The translations under genes were made by a program, and so were the position numbers. Positions 48,451 to 60,892 of a stretch of DNA of 64,000 nucleotides are shown here, piece after piece (positions within the stretch are counted from its first letter, which is position 1; each line of letters begins with the position of its first letter). Under the pieces are notes generated by a model. It saw only the letters and a program-made list of their open reading frames with translations, searched no databases and had not been told where the DNA came from. The stretch spans positions 20,902,463-20,966,462 of the forward strand of contig NC_092181.1 in the NCBI RefSeq assembly GCF_043641665.1, in the 5' to 3' direction. This DNA is from Enoplosus armatus (taxonomy: Eukaryota > Chordata > Actinopteri > Centrarchiformes > Enoplosidae).

Positions 48451-49990
48451 CAACAAGCAGCCTTTGCTACACAACGAGACAGTATTCAAATGATTACAGG
48501 CCAACAGACTAACAGACACATTTTCATTTTAAAATCCAGAAATTTTATCTGACATTTACTGACTTTAGTCAACTTATCTGTGTTTAGTATTTTGGTGACA
48601 AAATTGTCCACTGGGACATTATCACAATTGTTAAAAGCCAATGTCATTAGAACCGACCAAAGGGCTCCCACATAAAAGACCCTGTAAAAGTCACCACTTT
48701 ATGCCTCATGTCTAAGTGTTTTCCAAACTGGGCTCTAATCCAAAATCTTGTCATATGTTGTCTATATTTCTGGTAGCCAATTAAAAACATTAACAGATTG
48801 CGGTGCTTCATTACATCTTGTTATATTCCATTGCACCCTCCAAAATCTGCTGTTGCCTCCTCTTAATATACTAATTCTGGATAGGTCTCCCAACAGCATG
48901 AAAGATCAAATGGTATTACAAATGGAGTTTCCTTCATTTGAATGAAGGGTCTAAGGTGTGGTATGTTAGGGTATAGCTGACAAAGCTACCAGGAAACTAA
49001 ATCTCAATTGTCACTGTCACTACCAATTCAGCTGGATTTAACACAGTAACAAAGCCACACAGACATGAGATGTCACTGAATTAACTGAGTTATTGCATCT
49101 AAGCTTGAATAACAGTCTGTTTATATGGTTACAACTGAAAGAGGAGGACAACTGTAAAAAGTTGGCTTGGTATGTTGACATGCACTCTGAAAGAAATGGG
49201 TTTTAATAGGATCGTACTTGAGAATTAGCAAAGAAACAACTGGCACTTCCCGTCTAAAGGTGGTCCAAAAAAACTACGGAACATGTATTACTAGTACAAT
49301 TATACATGTTTTTGGGGAGTGTATTACAGTTGCAAGTCATGTTGAATGTCCACCGAGTCAGGTTTTCAGTTGACCAGAGTCAAAATAGCCTAGTTTATAA
49401 CCACTATGATTAAGTGTTGTAAAACAATAAAACATTTAAAAAGTGGGGTAAAGACTCTTCACTGGAATTGTATCCTCTTTGCTTTGGTCTTTGGTAACAT
49501 CTAGATGTATGAATTCTGAAACCAAGACACAAGCTCAGACACACACAACTTAAAGTACTCAAAAGTGAATCAACTTCATACACATTGTATTCCACTTACT
49601 GAACATTTAAGTGGCAAGAAAGGCTTGTTGTGAATAAAGGTAAGTGGGATGTGTGACTCATGGATTTGTCAGGTCCAAGTGGTAGTGGGCTGAGTAGGTA
49701 GCATGCAAAGCAGTTCATTCCTTAAGGGTTTTTAGTATCAGTGACTTCCACCAATACATCATGTGGAGCTGCACCAACTGTGCCTCCATTAGCAGTGGCA
49801 GTGACATTTTGTAAGACCAAATGAATAAGATATTCTGCAAGTCATAAAAAAGTATATCAACTACAGTGTTTGCAGCTTATACATCATTGTAGTTGAACAC
49901 ACACTTCCTTCCTGTCGCATAACTCTTGTACATTGTGATTTAAGCCCATAGATGGTCGTGCCATTACATACATTTCTCAAAGTGGTCTAC

Positions 49991-50009
49991 ATAAATAAAT
50001 AAATAAATA
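49991..50009. repeat. (ATAA)n microsatellite
   Basis: Nearly five ATAA units. Confidence 0.9.
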
Positions 50010-53000
50010 TAAAGCTGCCGTTTTATTGTGAGCAACACAGGGGAGAGACATTTGGCACACATTTTTCAGTCTAATCCTTAATTAGTAAACAATCCTTTCT
50101 GAATTTAAGCTGTTAGTCTCTTGATTTATAGACTGTGAGGAACACAAGGTCAGAGGTTCACCAATGGTCACACACATTACTGAGAGGAGGTTCATTTTTG
50201 TCTGTTGAATTGAACATAATCTTAGCTAATGTAGCTTTAAAAAGGTGCCAATGGGCCGTTTAAATGCCCACATGAGGTCTCTAGCTTATCTTAACTGTGA
50301 CAAATTAAGAAGCAACTATGCAGACTGCAGTTCCAAATCTCCTCAATGCACTACATACGAGATGAGAAAATATTTTTGGGGAGGCTCACATACTTCATCT
50401 GTCTCTGTGAAAATCAATTGCTTTGACCTTGAAGAAAAAGTCACTGGTCCTTTTGTAAGGCTTCTCCCTGTCTTTGCTGTATGGTCCCGGTGCTGTGGTG
50501 GGAAGCATTAGACCTATCTCGGATTGCACAGCCCCCCTCGGGACTGCCAGTTCATTGCTGTGAGCTCAGAAGAGGAAGGCTATGAATAGCTAAAGTTGTC
50601 CCTGCCTTTTACCGGAACGACCGGGGTTCCGTAATTAGTTTCCTAGACACCGCTTGAAATTTGTTTGTTGTTATTGTTGTTCAAACAATTGTGAGCAGTG
50701 CAAACAGGATGAGAGAGATTGACGCACAATAAAAACGTGACGAAACAGGACAAATGTATATGAAAGTTTTGATTCATTTCTTAGCCGAGAGCTTTAGTGT
50801 TCACGTTCAATAGTAGAAAATCGTATTTTAAAAGGTTTTTTCATCATTTTATCATTCACCCTTCAATAGGATAGTCCCTCAACTCAAATGCCCCTTTAAA
50901 TGGAAAGCAGAAAATCGTTTCAGAATAGCTGCTTGTGCAATTATGAGAACTGTTCTTCTGTTGAAGCTTATAAAGTGGCTGAATTGGTGTTTAGGAGCAG
51001 CTAACAAGTACAAAGATGAAACTCCAGCCACACTTGTAGTGAACAAAGACATGGCACATTTAGCATTGCATACACAAATTTCATTCATCAGTCTCTATTC
51101 TTAGTTCTGCAAGAGCTATGAGGTGCACAAAAATAGCCTTGGGTAGCTGGGGAGGGCAGGTGTGAATGTGTGTCTTGTGAAGCAAACGGGTGACACAGGT
51201 GCCCAGGAGGTAGGGAGCCTCTGAGAGCAAACACAGGAAATTATATTCAGAGATTTTTCAAAGTTATGGGGTTAGCATCACAAAGACACATGCTTGGTTT
51301 AGAGTTTTAGTTATTTAACTTCTTCGTCTACTGACCTGTAGATGAGCATGTCAAACCAGACAATACTTAAAGCTTCTCTAATCAATATTTTATATTAACA
51401 ATGAATCAAATAACTACATGTAATGTGACAGGGGTCACTCGTAGTAACAAACCCTTGGAGAATTGACACTAACTCTGTTCTCGTCAGTTCTATGAAGCGT
51501 TTTGGCATCTTTCAGCTCATAGGCAGCTATTTTTTTGCAGAAAATCTTTGAAAAACCAAATGTATGCTACCTGCCCTGCTACAAGAGAAAGACAACCTTG
51601 GCGACTACTGGGTCAACATAATGGATTATTTATCAAGATATTTCCCTCAAGACCAAAACAGAGCTAAAAAATGAAGGAATGTTGGACTTACATTCGTCAA
51701 AAACACAAACTCCAAATGAATGCTGTTCTGTGTCTGTTAGATGTTTAAATAGGCAACTGTTTGCCAACATGAAAACAATAACAATTTATAAGGTGCATAA
51801 ATATCTTTCCACTATATCCACTACCCCCACGTGGCAAAAAATAATAATGATGCAGTTTTTTGTGGTATGCCAACTTGGACAGAATCTCTTTAATTGTGCC
51901 CTTACACATGTTATTATAAATTCTTAGTGGCCAAAGAATAAGATGATGTACATAGACCAGCCTTGATAATGCGTGTCCAGCAGTCTGGCAGTGCAACACA
52001 CATCCACAGAGTCCCTGGTGATGCTGCTGATGGGGAGGGCTTGGGATTTCTTCAGTGGGTGGTGCCAAGTTGGCACTTCACAGATAAAGCCACAGCTGTG
52101 GCACACACAGACATTACTTTAGCCTTGTGTAGAGACTCAACATGGGGCACTTCAGCAAGAGTGTGCTTGTCTTGGGTAGATTTAGACAGAGTTCTCTACA
52201 TGCATGATGGTATGTATTAACTTTCTGCAGACAGCATCAAAGCAGTGGCTAACCTACCCGCCCCATCACGCGGCTGACATCCAAACTCGTTTCCCATCGC
52301 TGTAGAACAAAACCAAAACTGTTTATGAGCTACATTACAACAGTTTAGCGTTCTTTGAATCAGCAGTGATTGGGTGCTGTAGCTGTTTCAACAAATTAAA
52401 CCCAAAGGCAGAGATACAATCTCAAGATGGCTGTAATATTTTGTATCTGAAGTATGTATTACAGCTGGCAGAACTCTCTTTATCGTGTACCATTCATCAT
52501 GCGATTTCCACGCCTTAAATTGGCTGCCAGTAAACACCTGTTTTGTTTAATTTGGTTGAGAAAGCAATGTTTTGAAGGTAAAGACAAACGAGACTAAATG
52601 TCCTCTCGCAATAAAGACAGTTAAGTCAGAAGTTTATGAAGACACTTGGGTACAATTAGTTTAGAAACTGATGCAAAAAGTAAAATATTACAAGTTCTAA
52701 GCAACAGAACAAATTTTATGTCACATCTGTCACTATCACTGGTTCCAGTAAAATGTTTTTATCATTACAGTATGGTTTAATGGTGTGTGAAATTTTTCTT
52801 CTTATTACAGTAACTGAGGTAATATTGCACACTGAAATGAGTTTGGCCAAAATAACCGTACTGTGTTCTACTGACATATACTTGTTTGTGAACCAATGAT
52901 GTCCAAGTTGGTGGTTGAATATCTAAAAAGTGGGATCTATAAAAAATAACCATTTCATATCATTCAAGTTCATGATTACTATGCTTATCAGGAGATTCTG

Positions 53001-54135
53001 TGTTTGATGATGAATTGCAAAAACTGAGATCCTGTGGGGGACTAACGTGCGACAATGATTTCCAGCTTTGAAAAAGATGAAACCTTACTTAAAAAGAGGC
53101 TCAATCGTTTCAAGGCTACTGGAAACAGCTCGCACATAAACCCTGTTGAGAATAAGGAAAGAAAATTAGGAGGACTGAGCTGAACACCCCCAAATGGCAG
53201 CAATAAATCACACCAATGTGACCTTAATAGAACAGTGGGAAAGAGTGGAGAAAATATTGGCTGTTCACAAAGCACATAGTAACAGATATACATCGAGCAA
53301 TGTATATATAGTGGCTCCGCTTAGATTTTCAAATATTAACAGTGGGACATTAATGAAGACTGAAGAAACCAATATGTGTTTTAAAGCTGACAGACACTGC
53401 TGTCTCATAACTGACTCCTGAATAAGTGCAAAATGTGAAATAAAAAGTAATAAGAGTTAATGAGTATTCGGACTTTCGCAATTATATATTCTTTGAGCCA
53501 AGTGAATTTATGAATATTAGGAACTGTTTTCCAGGATTCCTACAGAGTCTAGAAATCCTATAAATACACTGCGTTTGTTGAAACCTTTGTGTCTCCAATG
53601 CAATGCAGAAGCTTTTAATCGATGACTCTATTTAGAGCTGGTGCCCTGTGAAGTCTCAGAGGAAGAAAGTGAAACCTCAAACCCTGAGCTGCTTGACAGG
53701 GGGACAACATTTTTCCACATTCATTTCAAAAAGTACTTCATCCTGTGACAATACTTTTTTAGGATTCTGTTCAACATAAGTGACATTAAGGTTTTGTCTA
53801 TAAGCACAACGCCTCCTCTAAAACTGTCACTCATTATCTCTTTTTCTTTTGAATTGTTGCCATGCAACAGCCCAATAATACAAAAACATTTTCCTTTGTG
53901 AATTTCCATCATTACCCACAAGAGCATAAATCTTCTTAGAAACTAAGAGAATCAATCTCCATTACTGCGAGAATGGCCGACTGCCAGAGGGACTTTGGAA
54001 GGGACTTAGAATCCCAGTCAGTGCCAGCCAACTATTAAAACAGTCATGTGCATAACAAACAATGAAACAGAGGGAACTGTAGAAGCTACAGCCATGAGAC
54101 AGAAGCCTGTGTTAGAGCAAAGTCACACTCTGATT

Positions 54136-54160
54136 CACACACACACACACACACACACAC
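54136..54160. repeat. (CA)n microsatellite
   Basis: Twelve uninterrupted CA units within the intron upstream of the alpha coding exons. Confidence 0.98.
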
Positions 54161-54619
54161 TGGCACGTGCACACAAGCACTCAGACGCACACACAATCTT
54201 GTTTGGCTTTCATTTGCTCCATTAGGAAAAGCTTTTTCTCCAATTGATGAGGGGCAGCAATCACTGTTAACCACAGGCAGTCTGAAGGCATCCATTTAAA
54301 TGACTCTGCAAGCTGAAAGCAAGTCCACTGTTGTCAAGGCAGCAAGACAGCCATTAAATCACCTGGTTCCATTAAAGAATCAATTACGGCGCTGCTCTCC
54401 CTGGTAGCACCGTTCTTATACCTGAGAAATTGTTTCGGACAATCAAAGCAGATAAACAAGGACACTGTACTTCACACGCAGTGATTTCTGCAATATGCTG
54501 TCAGGCCTCATATGTTTCCTGCATTGCACATGGGTAATAACACATAAAAAAGTCTTTCCGCGGGCTGATCAGGAGGCATGGAGACACGGTGGTGTCAGTG
54601 GGCGCTGGCGCATTGTTAC

Positions 54620-54785
54620 CTTTGGTTGAGGTGGGCAGCCAGTGGCCAGTCGCTGCAGCTGTTCTGAGGTATGGCTGGAGAAGAGATCTGAGCAGCAAGC
54701 TGTGCGGCCCAGTCTCTTCATCAGAGAGGAGATGATGCTGCAGCCACAGCCACACATCGACTTGCTCATTAGTAGCCTGACTGTT
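54620..54785 (-). CDS. Candidate upstream exon of fbxw7 alpha, possibly coding an N-terminal extension (inference)
   Basis: This 166-nt segment has textbook splice borders: a long pyrimidine tract (eight T's) ending CCCCAG above 54785, and the donor CAAAG|GTAACA below 54620. An ATG at 54769 opens 50 codons (MSKSMCGCGCS...PPQPK) ending at phase 0. Spliced to the acceptor at 47240, the frame continues NAKPFSSSDSLAKVQEVASWLLE and then the usual MNQDLL start of alpha. The peptide is Cys-rich at its start (five Cys within the first half). The ATG context is weak (C at -3). The alternative is a purely non-coding 5'UTR exon, since I recall that human alpha transcripts have non-coding exons upstream. 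A second reading frame is also open across the exon. That it is an exon is fairly convincing; that it is translated is speculative. Confidence 0.45.
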
Positions 54786-54989
54786 CTGGGGTTTAAAGAC
54801 GTGTGGAAAAAAAAGAGACAAGCTGCAAGCTACAGGCACTTCCTGGTCCTTGCTGAATTCCCTCAGTTGTCCTCACAGCTGATGCCTTTTCTGTGATGTA
54901 TTCCACATGGTGTTGATCCACAGGTACTCTGTCACTGACATCTGGTTGGTTTTATCTACAGTCAGCATAATACAGATGCCGACGCTCAC

Positions 54990-55377
54990 CTTAATCCACA
55001 GTGAGGGCACTGGAGTTGGAAAGTACAGTTTGTCGGTCCATTTCCCTCGTGATTGCTTCCCACTTACTCCACTCCCTATGCTGTACTTCTATCTCTGAAC
55101 AACACACGCCTCCTGCAGTAGCTCCCCCTTTTTTGCCAAATGCAGTCCCATCCACAAAACACCTTCTTCTGATATTGCAAATAATACTCAGGATGCAATG
55201 TCCGCCACTATTCCCCTCTGTCTCCCACAATTTCCATCCGCTTCTTTCCACTCCCTCCACTCCCTCCACTCCCTTCGGCTGCTGTGCAATGAGGATGCTA
55301 TCCCCGTCAACGCTGCTGCCACCACCGTACCCCCCCCACCACCAACACCAGCAGCAGCAGCTCCAGCGGTAAACCAC
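54990..55377 (-). other. Candidate 5' non-coding exon of the fbxw7 alpha transcript
   Basis: The segment ends at a strong donor, TTAAG|GTGAGC (last exon base 54990), 204 bp upstream of the acceptor of the next candidate exon. It is more GC-rich than its surroundings and has a CTG/GGT-rich stretch and three tandem GGAGT-type units around 55245-55275. It contains a 128-codon open frame ending in TAA just before the donor. That frame is low-complexity and resembles no family I know, so I read it as untranslated. The frame feeding the MSKSM start of the next exon has a stop inside this segment and no ATG after it. The 5' boundary is uncertain; the coordinate given is only the start of the open frame. 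Confidence 0.3.
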
Positions 55378-56424
55378 TCAGACTGAGCTCATCCAACTTG
55401 CCGATAAAAGTGCTTCCCTCATATGACATCGGAGCTCCTGGTCGTTCAATTAATTGAGGAAGCAGTGGACAGAATATTATAAGAAATCCAAGTCACTCTG
55501 CATGCACCAGAAGGACTGATAAGCAGGATACAGTCTGTGTGCGGTGGGGGAGGGGTCCTGGGTAAGCATTTAGGAGACAATAACAGAGCAGACAGGATTA
55601 TTATGGTAATAATCTGTCACTGCAGTCAAGATGCCGTTGATGACTGCTGTAATTATCAGTGAAATAAAAGAAAGACAGTTTCTCTGACTGATCAAGTAAA
55701 ACTGATAAGGAAAGTGGTAAATAAACACCCTGAAATCTGCAGTTAGTAAACTCTATCACAGTAATTTACATTTTTATCAGTGTTATGATACATACAGCCT
55801 GCATGTCTGCGATTAGTGCCAGTTCAAAGAACTGTAATAAAAGTGTATCATTTTTAATTCCCTTGTGCATCAACTTCTGTCCCAGCTTCAGTGAGACTAC
55901 ATATTCACTGCTCACCTCATCACAGATGTTTGACCTGATGATTGTAGCGACGCACGGGGTCGACGTGAACATTATTCAGCACAGAAGCTAATAGAAACCA
56001 GAGTTGATGAAGCTGTGGGGCCTTGGGGGGGAGAGATACTGAGTGGGAGGGGCAGTAATAATGGCAAGGCAAAGATCGGTTGATAAAAAAACTGAGAATG
56101 GGCCCTCTGTTAAAGGAATGGCAGCAGCTTGCTATTAATAGCACACACACATAAACTTTAAAGGACTATTCAGAATCATTGTCTGCTATCACCACCAATA
56201 CAAAGACAATGAAAAATGAAACACTAACCAACTAGATCGCCAGTTTCCCACACAAGGATACAAGAAGCAAATGCCATTTTTAGAAAATATCAGAGAATAA
56301 ATGGCGTATTGATTAGTAGGCACAAGAATCAACCGCAACATCAAAATAAGGTATTATCTTGCTACTTGCGTTGCTGATTATTTACTTAGTGTGGTTTCTC
56401 AAAATATGGTGATTCTGCAATATT

Positions 56425-56560
56425 GTGATTTAAAGCTTGAACAATTAACTGATTAGTCGCTCAACAGGAAATCAATCGGCAGCTATTTTTCAATTATTCG
56501 CTTCAGGCATTTTTCCAAGTAAAAATAAAAATGCCAAACATTTGATGGCCCCCCCTTCTC
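56425..56560 (+). repeat. Partial teleost 'ctgcaactaatgattatt' interspersed repeat
   Basis: 'cttgaacaattaactgatta' and 'gtcgctcaacaggaaatcaa', then a decayed 'caattattcgcttc' and 'aaaaatgccaaacatttgat', fit one end of the family. The remainder is missing. Confidence 0.5.
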
Positions 56561-59500
56561 AAACATGAGGAAATTATGCTTTTCTTTATCTTCATCCCTC
56601 TACTCGTATGCATCCCATGTATGTACAGGGACATCATCCTCCACCACTGATGTGCAACAAGTGAATCAGTCGAGCTCACGCCAAATAAAAGAGCCAAAAA
56701 AAAAAAAAAAAAGAAAATAAATCCACTGCCATTATTAAATTAACCATTTTCCCTTCAAACCCTATCACTCTAAAGATTTGTTATTGTTGCCAATTATTCA
56801 TTCACTTATTCACAAAACCTTGGGATAAATTGAAGCATTTTCGACTCTTGCAGACACGTCTTGTCTCACTTTGTCCGGCTTAGAGGAAATCTGGGTCTAG
56901 TAACTTCCACTAATGTCTTTACATCGCATCGAGTTTATATGCAAATACGCCGCTTCTAAAATTGGCTTCATGTTTGAATACACCTTTAAGGAGGTCATTT
57001 AAAATGTGTATTCACGGAGAGTACAAAAGTATCTCTGCACCTGGGCTGTCCATCCTGTTCTGTATTCGACATACTGGCTGGGTTAAATAACGCAGAGAGA
57101 TCCACTCTAAAATCGACTGCCATTAGTCTCTTTTCAGGAGGATATTGCAAAAATGACAAGAACTGTTATTGCCCCATCCGTGTATTTGGGTGAAGTGCAT
57201 CACGCTTTGGTGTGCAGCTGTGACCAACTGCCAATTCCGGCCAACATAAAAGGTGGTGAAAAGGGTAATAATGAAGCACTTAAAGCTGTTCTCTGTGCTC
57301 ACTCACTGGCACATCTTTGTGCTGTTGATAGAAGTGCTACTAAAGGTGACACCTCACTGTGATTCATTGCAACAGAGATTTCCTGAAACACCAGGTTGCC
57401 ATCTCCCTGGAACAAACAGCCCATCAGGAGAGAAATGAAACACAGCAAACACAGAGGCCTCCATGTACAATAATCAGAAACTATCTATAAAGGAAAGTAA
57501 TACTGTCAAAACAGAACAAGGGCAAAGGGATGCAACAAAAAAGTCCAGCCTTCACATAATGTAAGCTAACATTAAGGCAGTACAGTGACAAAATGTGTTC
57601 CCTTAAATAAGAATGCTCCATAAGCAAAAAAAAGAAATAAGCATCATGTTTACGCTTTTGTTCTGTTCTTTGCCATGACTGAAAGACAGGGCAGGGTGAA
57701 AGGGTGCCCTATTCATTATTTATGAATATTGCTTTTCACTGTGTCAGCTCACTGCTTCAGTATTGATCCATAAAACGGAGACTCACTGCACCATAGCGGA
57801 TGGTTTCAGAGGAAGACATAACGACACGAGGCTTACATGGAGCAGCTAAAAGGGTGTATCAAACCCCAGAGGGCCGGCTAGACTGGCATATAACATGGCA
57901 TGAATTTCACTGAATTATCATTTGTCCTTTGGAAAAAAACATTACTTTATGAATTCTACATTCAGCACTGTGCACAAACAACTAATATTCAGCACTACAT
58001 TAACTGAACAAAAGCTTTACTGATCAATACTGTGCTCTACAACAATCTGTGTTGTGTCTTGTGCATAATCAGAAGAATCAGGCATTGGACAAAGCTGTTG
58101 GTGAGTTTACAAGAAATGCAATGTACAAAGTCAATTTAATGCCATTACCGCTGTCATCTTTATGCCATGATTTCATAGACTGTATTTATTAACAGGATTA
58201 GAAATCAGTACAACCTCACTATAGGGTAAAATTCAAGTGCTTTTCAAGGACTTAACAAGGTACCTAACAAAAAAAAATTCCAGACTCTTGAAGCCTTTAT
58301 CATCACATCGAAATTGTTACTATAAATACAAAGGCATACAAATTTATGTTGAAAGTCAAGCATTTTCAAGGAGTATATTTGAATTCAAGTATATTCCTAA
58401 CCTTAACACTTAAAATGAAGCATTTTCCAAACTTTCCAAGCCTTTGTACAAACGCTGATGGATGATAACCCCCTGAGCTTCACTGTACATGAAAGCCAAA
58501 TTTTGGAAATGAAAAGCCATAAAATAGGTTCAGACATGCATCTCAGCGGTTGATGTAAAACAAAACAGCAAACTGAAGGCCAATGCAGCATTTTGCATTT
58601 TAAATTTAACTTCAACCAAAAACCAAGTTAACCTATCCCCTGATTATAACTACTCATCTCACCACAAACAATCAGTGTGGCTGTATCAGTTTCCAATGCT
58701 GAATGAAATGTGGCATCACTACACCACATGCCAATCCCTTCGTGCTAAAGACTATGCAACTCATTTTTACAATAATGATTCACACTTAACCACTGTTACT
58801 AAGATCAATAGAAGTATAACCTTTAATTAGCCTTCTTTTGTTTCAACAAAGGATATTTAGTTTCAGTATTCAGGCTTTTTCAACTGTATATTTGCTGTAA
58901 CAAAAAGGGATTTGGTAAGCATTAAAAATGTGTCTGTGTCAGAGGTCTATGTAAACACTACAGACAGTCCATGACATGAGAGAAATTTGAAAGAATGGAG
59001 AGCCAATCTGGTACAAAGTGAGAAAAGGACGGTAATATGAAGCCTCAAGCTGTCTTAAAATGTTTAACATGGTTTACTGTGGCGGTGAGCAGACAGAAAG
59101 ATGCAAAGACAAACCCTACGGCAAGCTGACGTTTTTTAATATCCTCCTCGAAATCTGTTCTTTAAACTATTTTCTGTTGTTCGTTTTTATAGACTTAAAA
59201 AGAAGCTTTCACAAACTCTGAAAAGGCTGGTGATGAATTGAAATCAAATTTAAGCATAACTTTTGTCCCTGCATTTCCCACATAAATACAAAACACCAAA
59301 AAAATAATCTGAACATGCTTGTTGTATGTTTATATTCTTAGCACTCAGGTTAAAAGTTTGCAATTTAAATTAAAAAAAATACTGTAGCACTACTACACCT
59401 ACATCAATAATTATATTTCCAATTATATTGACTCAAACTTGTGCACTTTACCTTTAATTATTCTTGTTAGGACTCTTGCGATTATTCTTTTTTACTGAAA

Positions 59501-60867
59501 GATAACATTTCATTAAACGGCTTTTCAAAATGACAAATTACTTCTGAGCCGCTTCCCAGAATGCACAGCTATGTTGGGATCCACTTTTTCTCTCACCGAC
59601 ACCTAAATCCTTGATAAGGGCTGTGATACACAGTGCAGATCTGATACCAGTGCTCTTTTTTATTAACTCATCTGAACAGGTAGCAAAAGCATACTTTGAC
59701 TACTGCTGATGTTATTATTTGATTTGGCTTGTGTTTGATAAAGTCAGATTTTATCTTTTTTTTTTTTTGGAAGCATGTACGTAGATTTATTTATATGCTT
59801 AAAGCATATGCTAAAAGAATAAAAGAAAGACTACATCATGTATCATGACAATATCTTAAACATTTATGAAATAACCTGTTCATGTTGCATCCCTAAAACT
59901 TAGTCTTGTTACAAAATCATATGGTTTCTTAATATTAATACATCATGATGTTGATGTAAAGTACTCATTTAAAGGCTACAAAGTCACTTCCCTCTTTTTA
60001 TGCAAAATAGAAAAAGAGGTTTACCCCCCTCTGTATCCTTGATTTAACATTTTAAAGTCATGATCCCCTTCAATGTATAAAGCCAACTGTGCTGCGACTG
60101 CTGTCTGTCGAGTAAATCTATAGCCTGCTCTTCATTGAGAAGAATGGTGAAACCACTAATGAGATATTAAGGTAGACTGTTGTAACCGATGTCTGATCTC
60201 AGCTTAGAGTCCATAAACTCTCCAAACAAAACAACACAGCCATTAACGTTATCAGAATTTCAGCAAGGTAAATTACTCACCTAATCTGCAGTGTTTAAAT
60301 CTCCAAGTGACGAGCAACACAACTTTGAAAGAGCATTTCAGTGGTTAATCAAGTGGCAAATGTGTGATAATTAACATGGTGCCATTAATCTCTTCAAACC
60401 AATTAGCGGTTGATATATTTAAGTGGTCTTGTAAATGATGTGTTCAATTATCCCAAAATTCTGACATACTGAAAGGAAAAACATTGATTAAGCTGGATAC
60501 TATATCAAAGAGTGCATCCTCACTGTTTGCACCATTTCATATAAAAGGCAATCTATCCAGTTTCTATGTCTAAACATTAAGAGTTAAACATTAAAGCAAT
60601 GACACAAATGTGAAACAAAAAATATCCTGCAGATGGACCATTTTCTCTGAGTAGGCTGCACTCTAGTGGGCAAAGACTGAAAACTCAAGCAGGACTGAAA
60701 ATAACATCAGTCACTGAAGAGAAGGCAGACTGTGGATGATTTCTCACCATTGAGACTATTAAAAGCACCAGCATGCACTACTAGCATACTTATCTTGTCA
60801 GTAAGGTTCTCATAGGTTAAATCTGGGTTGTGATGAGGTAGTATCCATTTATTTAAATTAAATTTAG

Positions 60868-60892
60868 TAATAATAATAATAATAATAATAAT
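60868..60892. repeat. (TAA)n microsatellite
   Basis: Eight TAA units. Confidence 0.97.

Larger units (their letters stand above)
47241..54619 (-). other. Intron upstream of the first fbxw7 alpha coding exon
   Basis: The 3' end is a clear acceptor (pyrimidine-rich, CTGCAG at the exon border 47240). The proposed 5' end is the GTAACA donor below 54620. It contains a 'tagggatgcac' type teleost repeat near 48195-48450, an (ATAA)n tract at 49991-50009, a (CA)n tract at 54136-54160, and a non-repetitive stretch at about 54310-54425 that reads like a conserved non-coding element. No coding sequence was recognised on either strand. Confidence 0.5.

Noticed and set aside
54501..54839. Alternative frame across the candidate upstream exon (NSQATNEQVDVWLW...)
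   Set aside because: It is open across the exon but ends at phase 1. Joined to the next exon it runs into a stop without reaching the fbxw7 frame, so it is less likely than the phase-0 frame.
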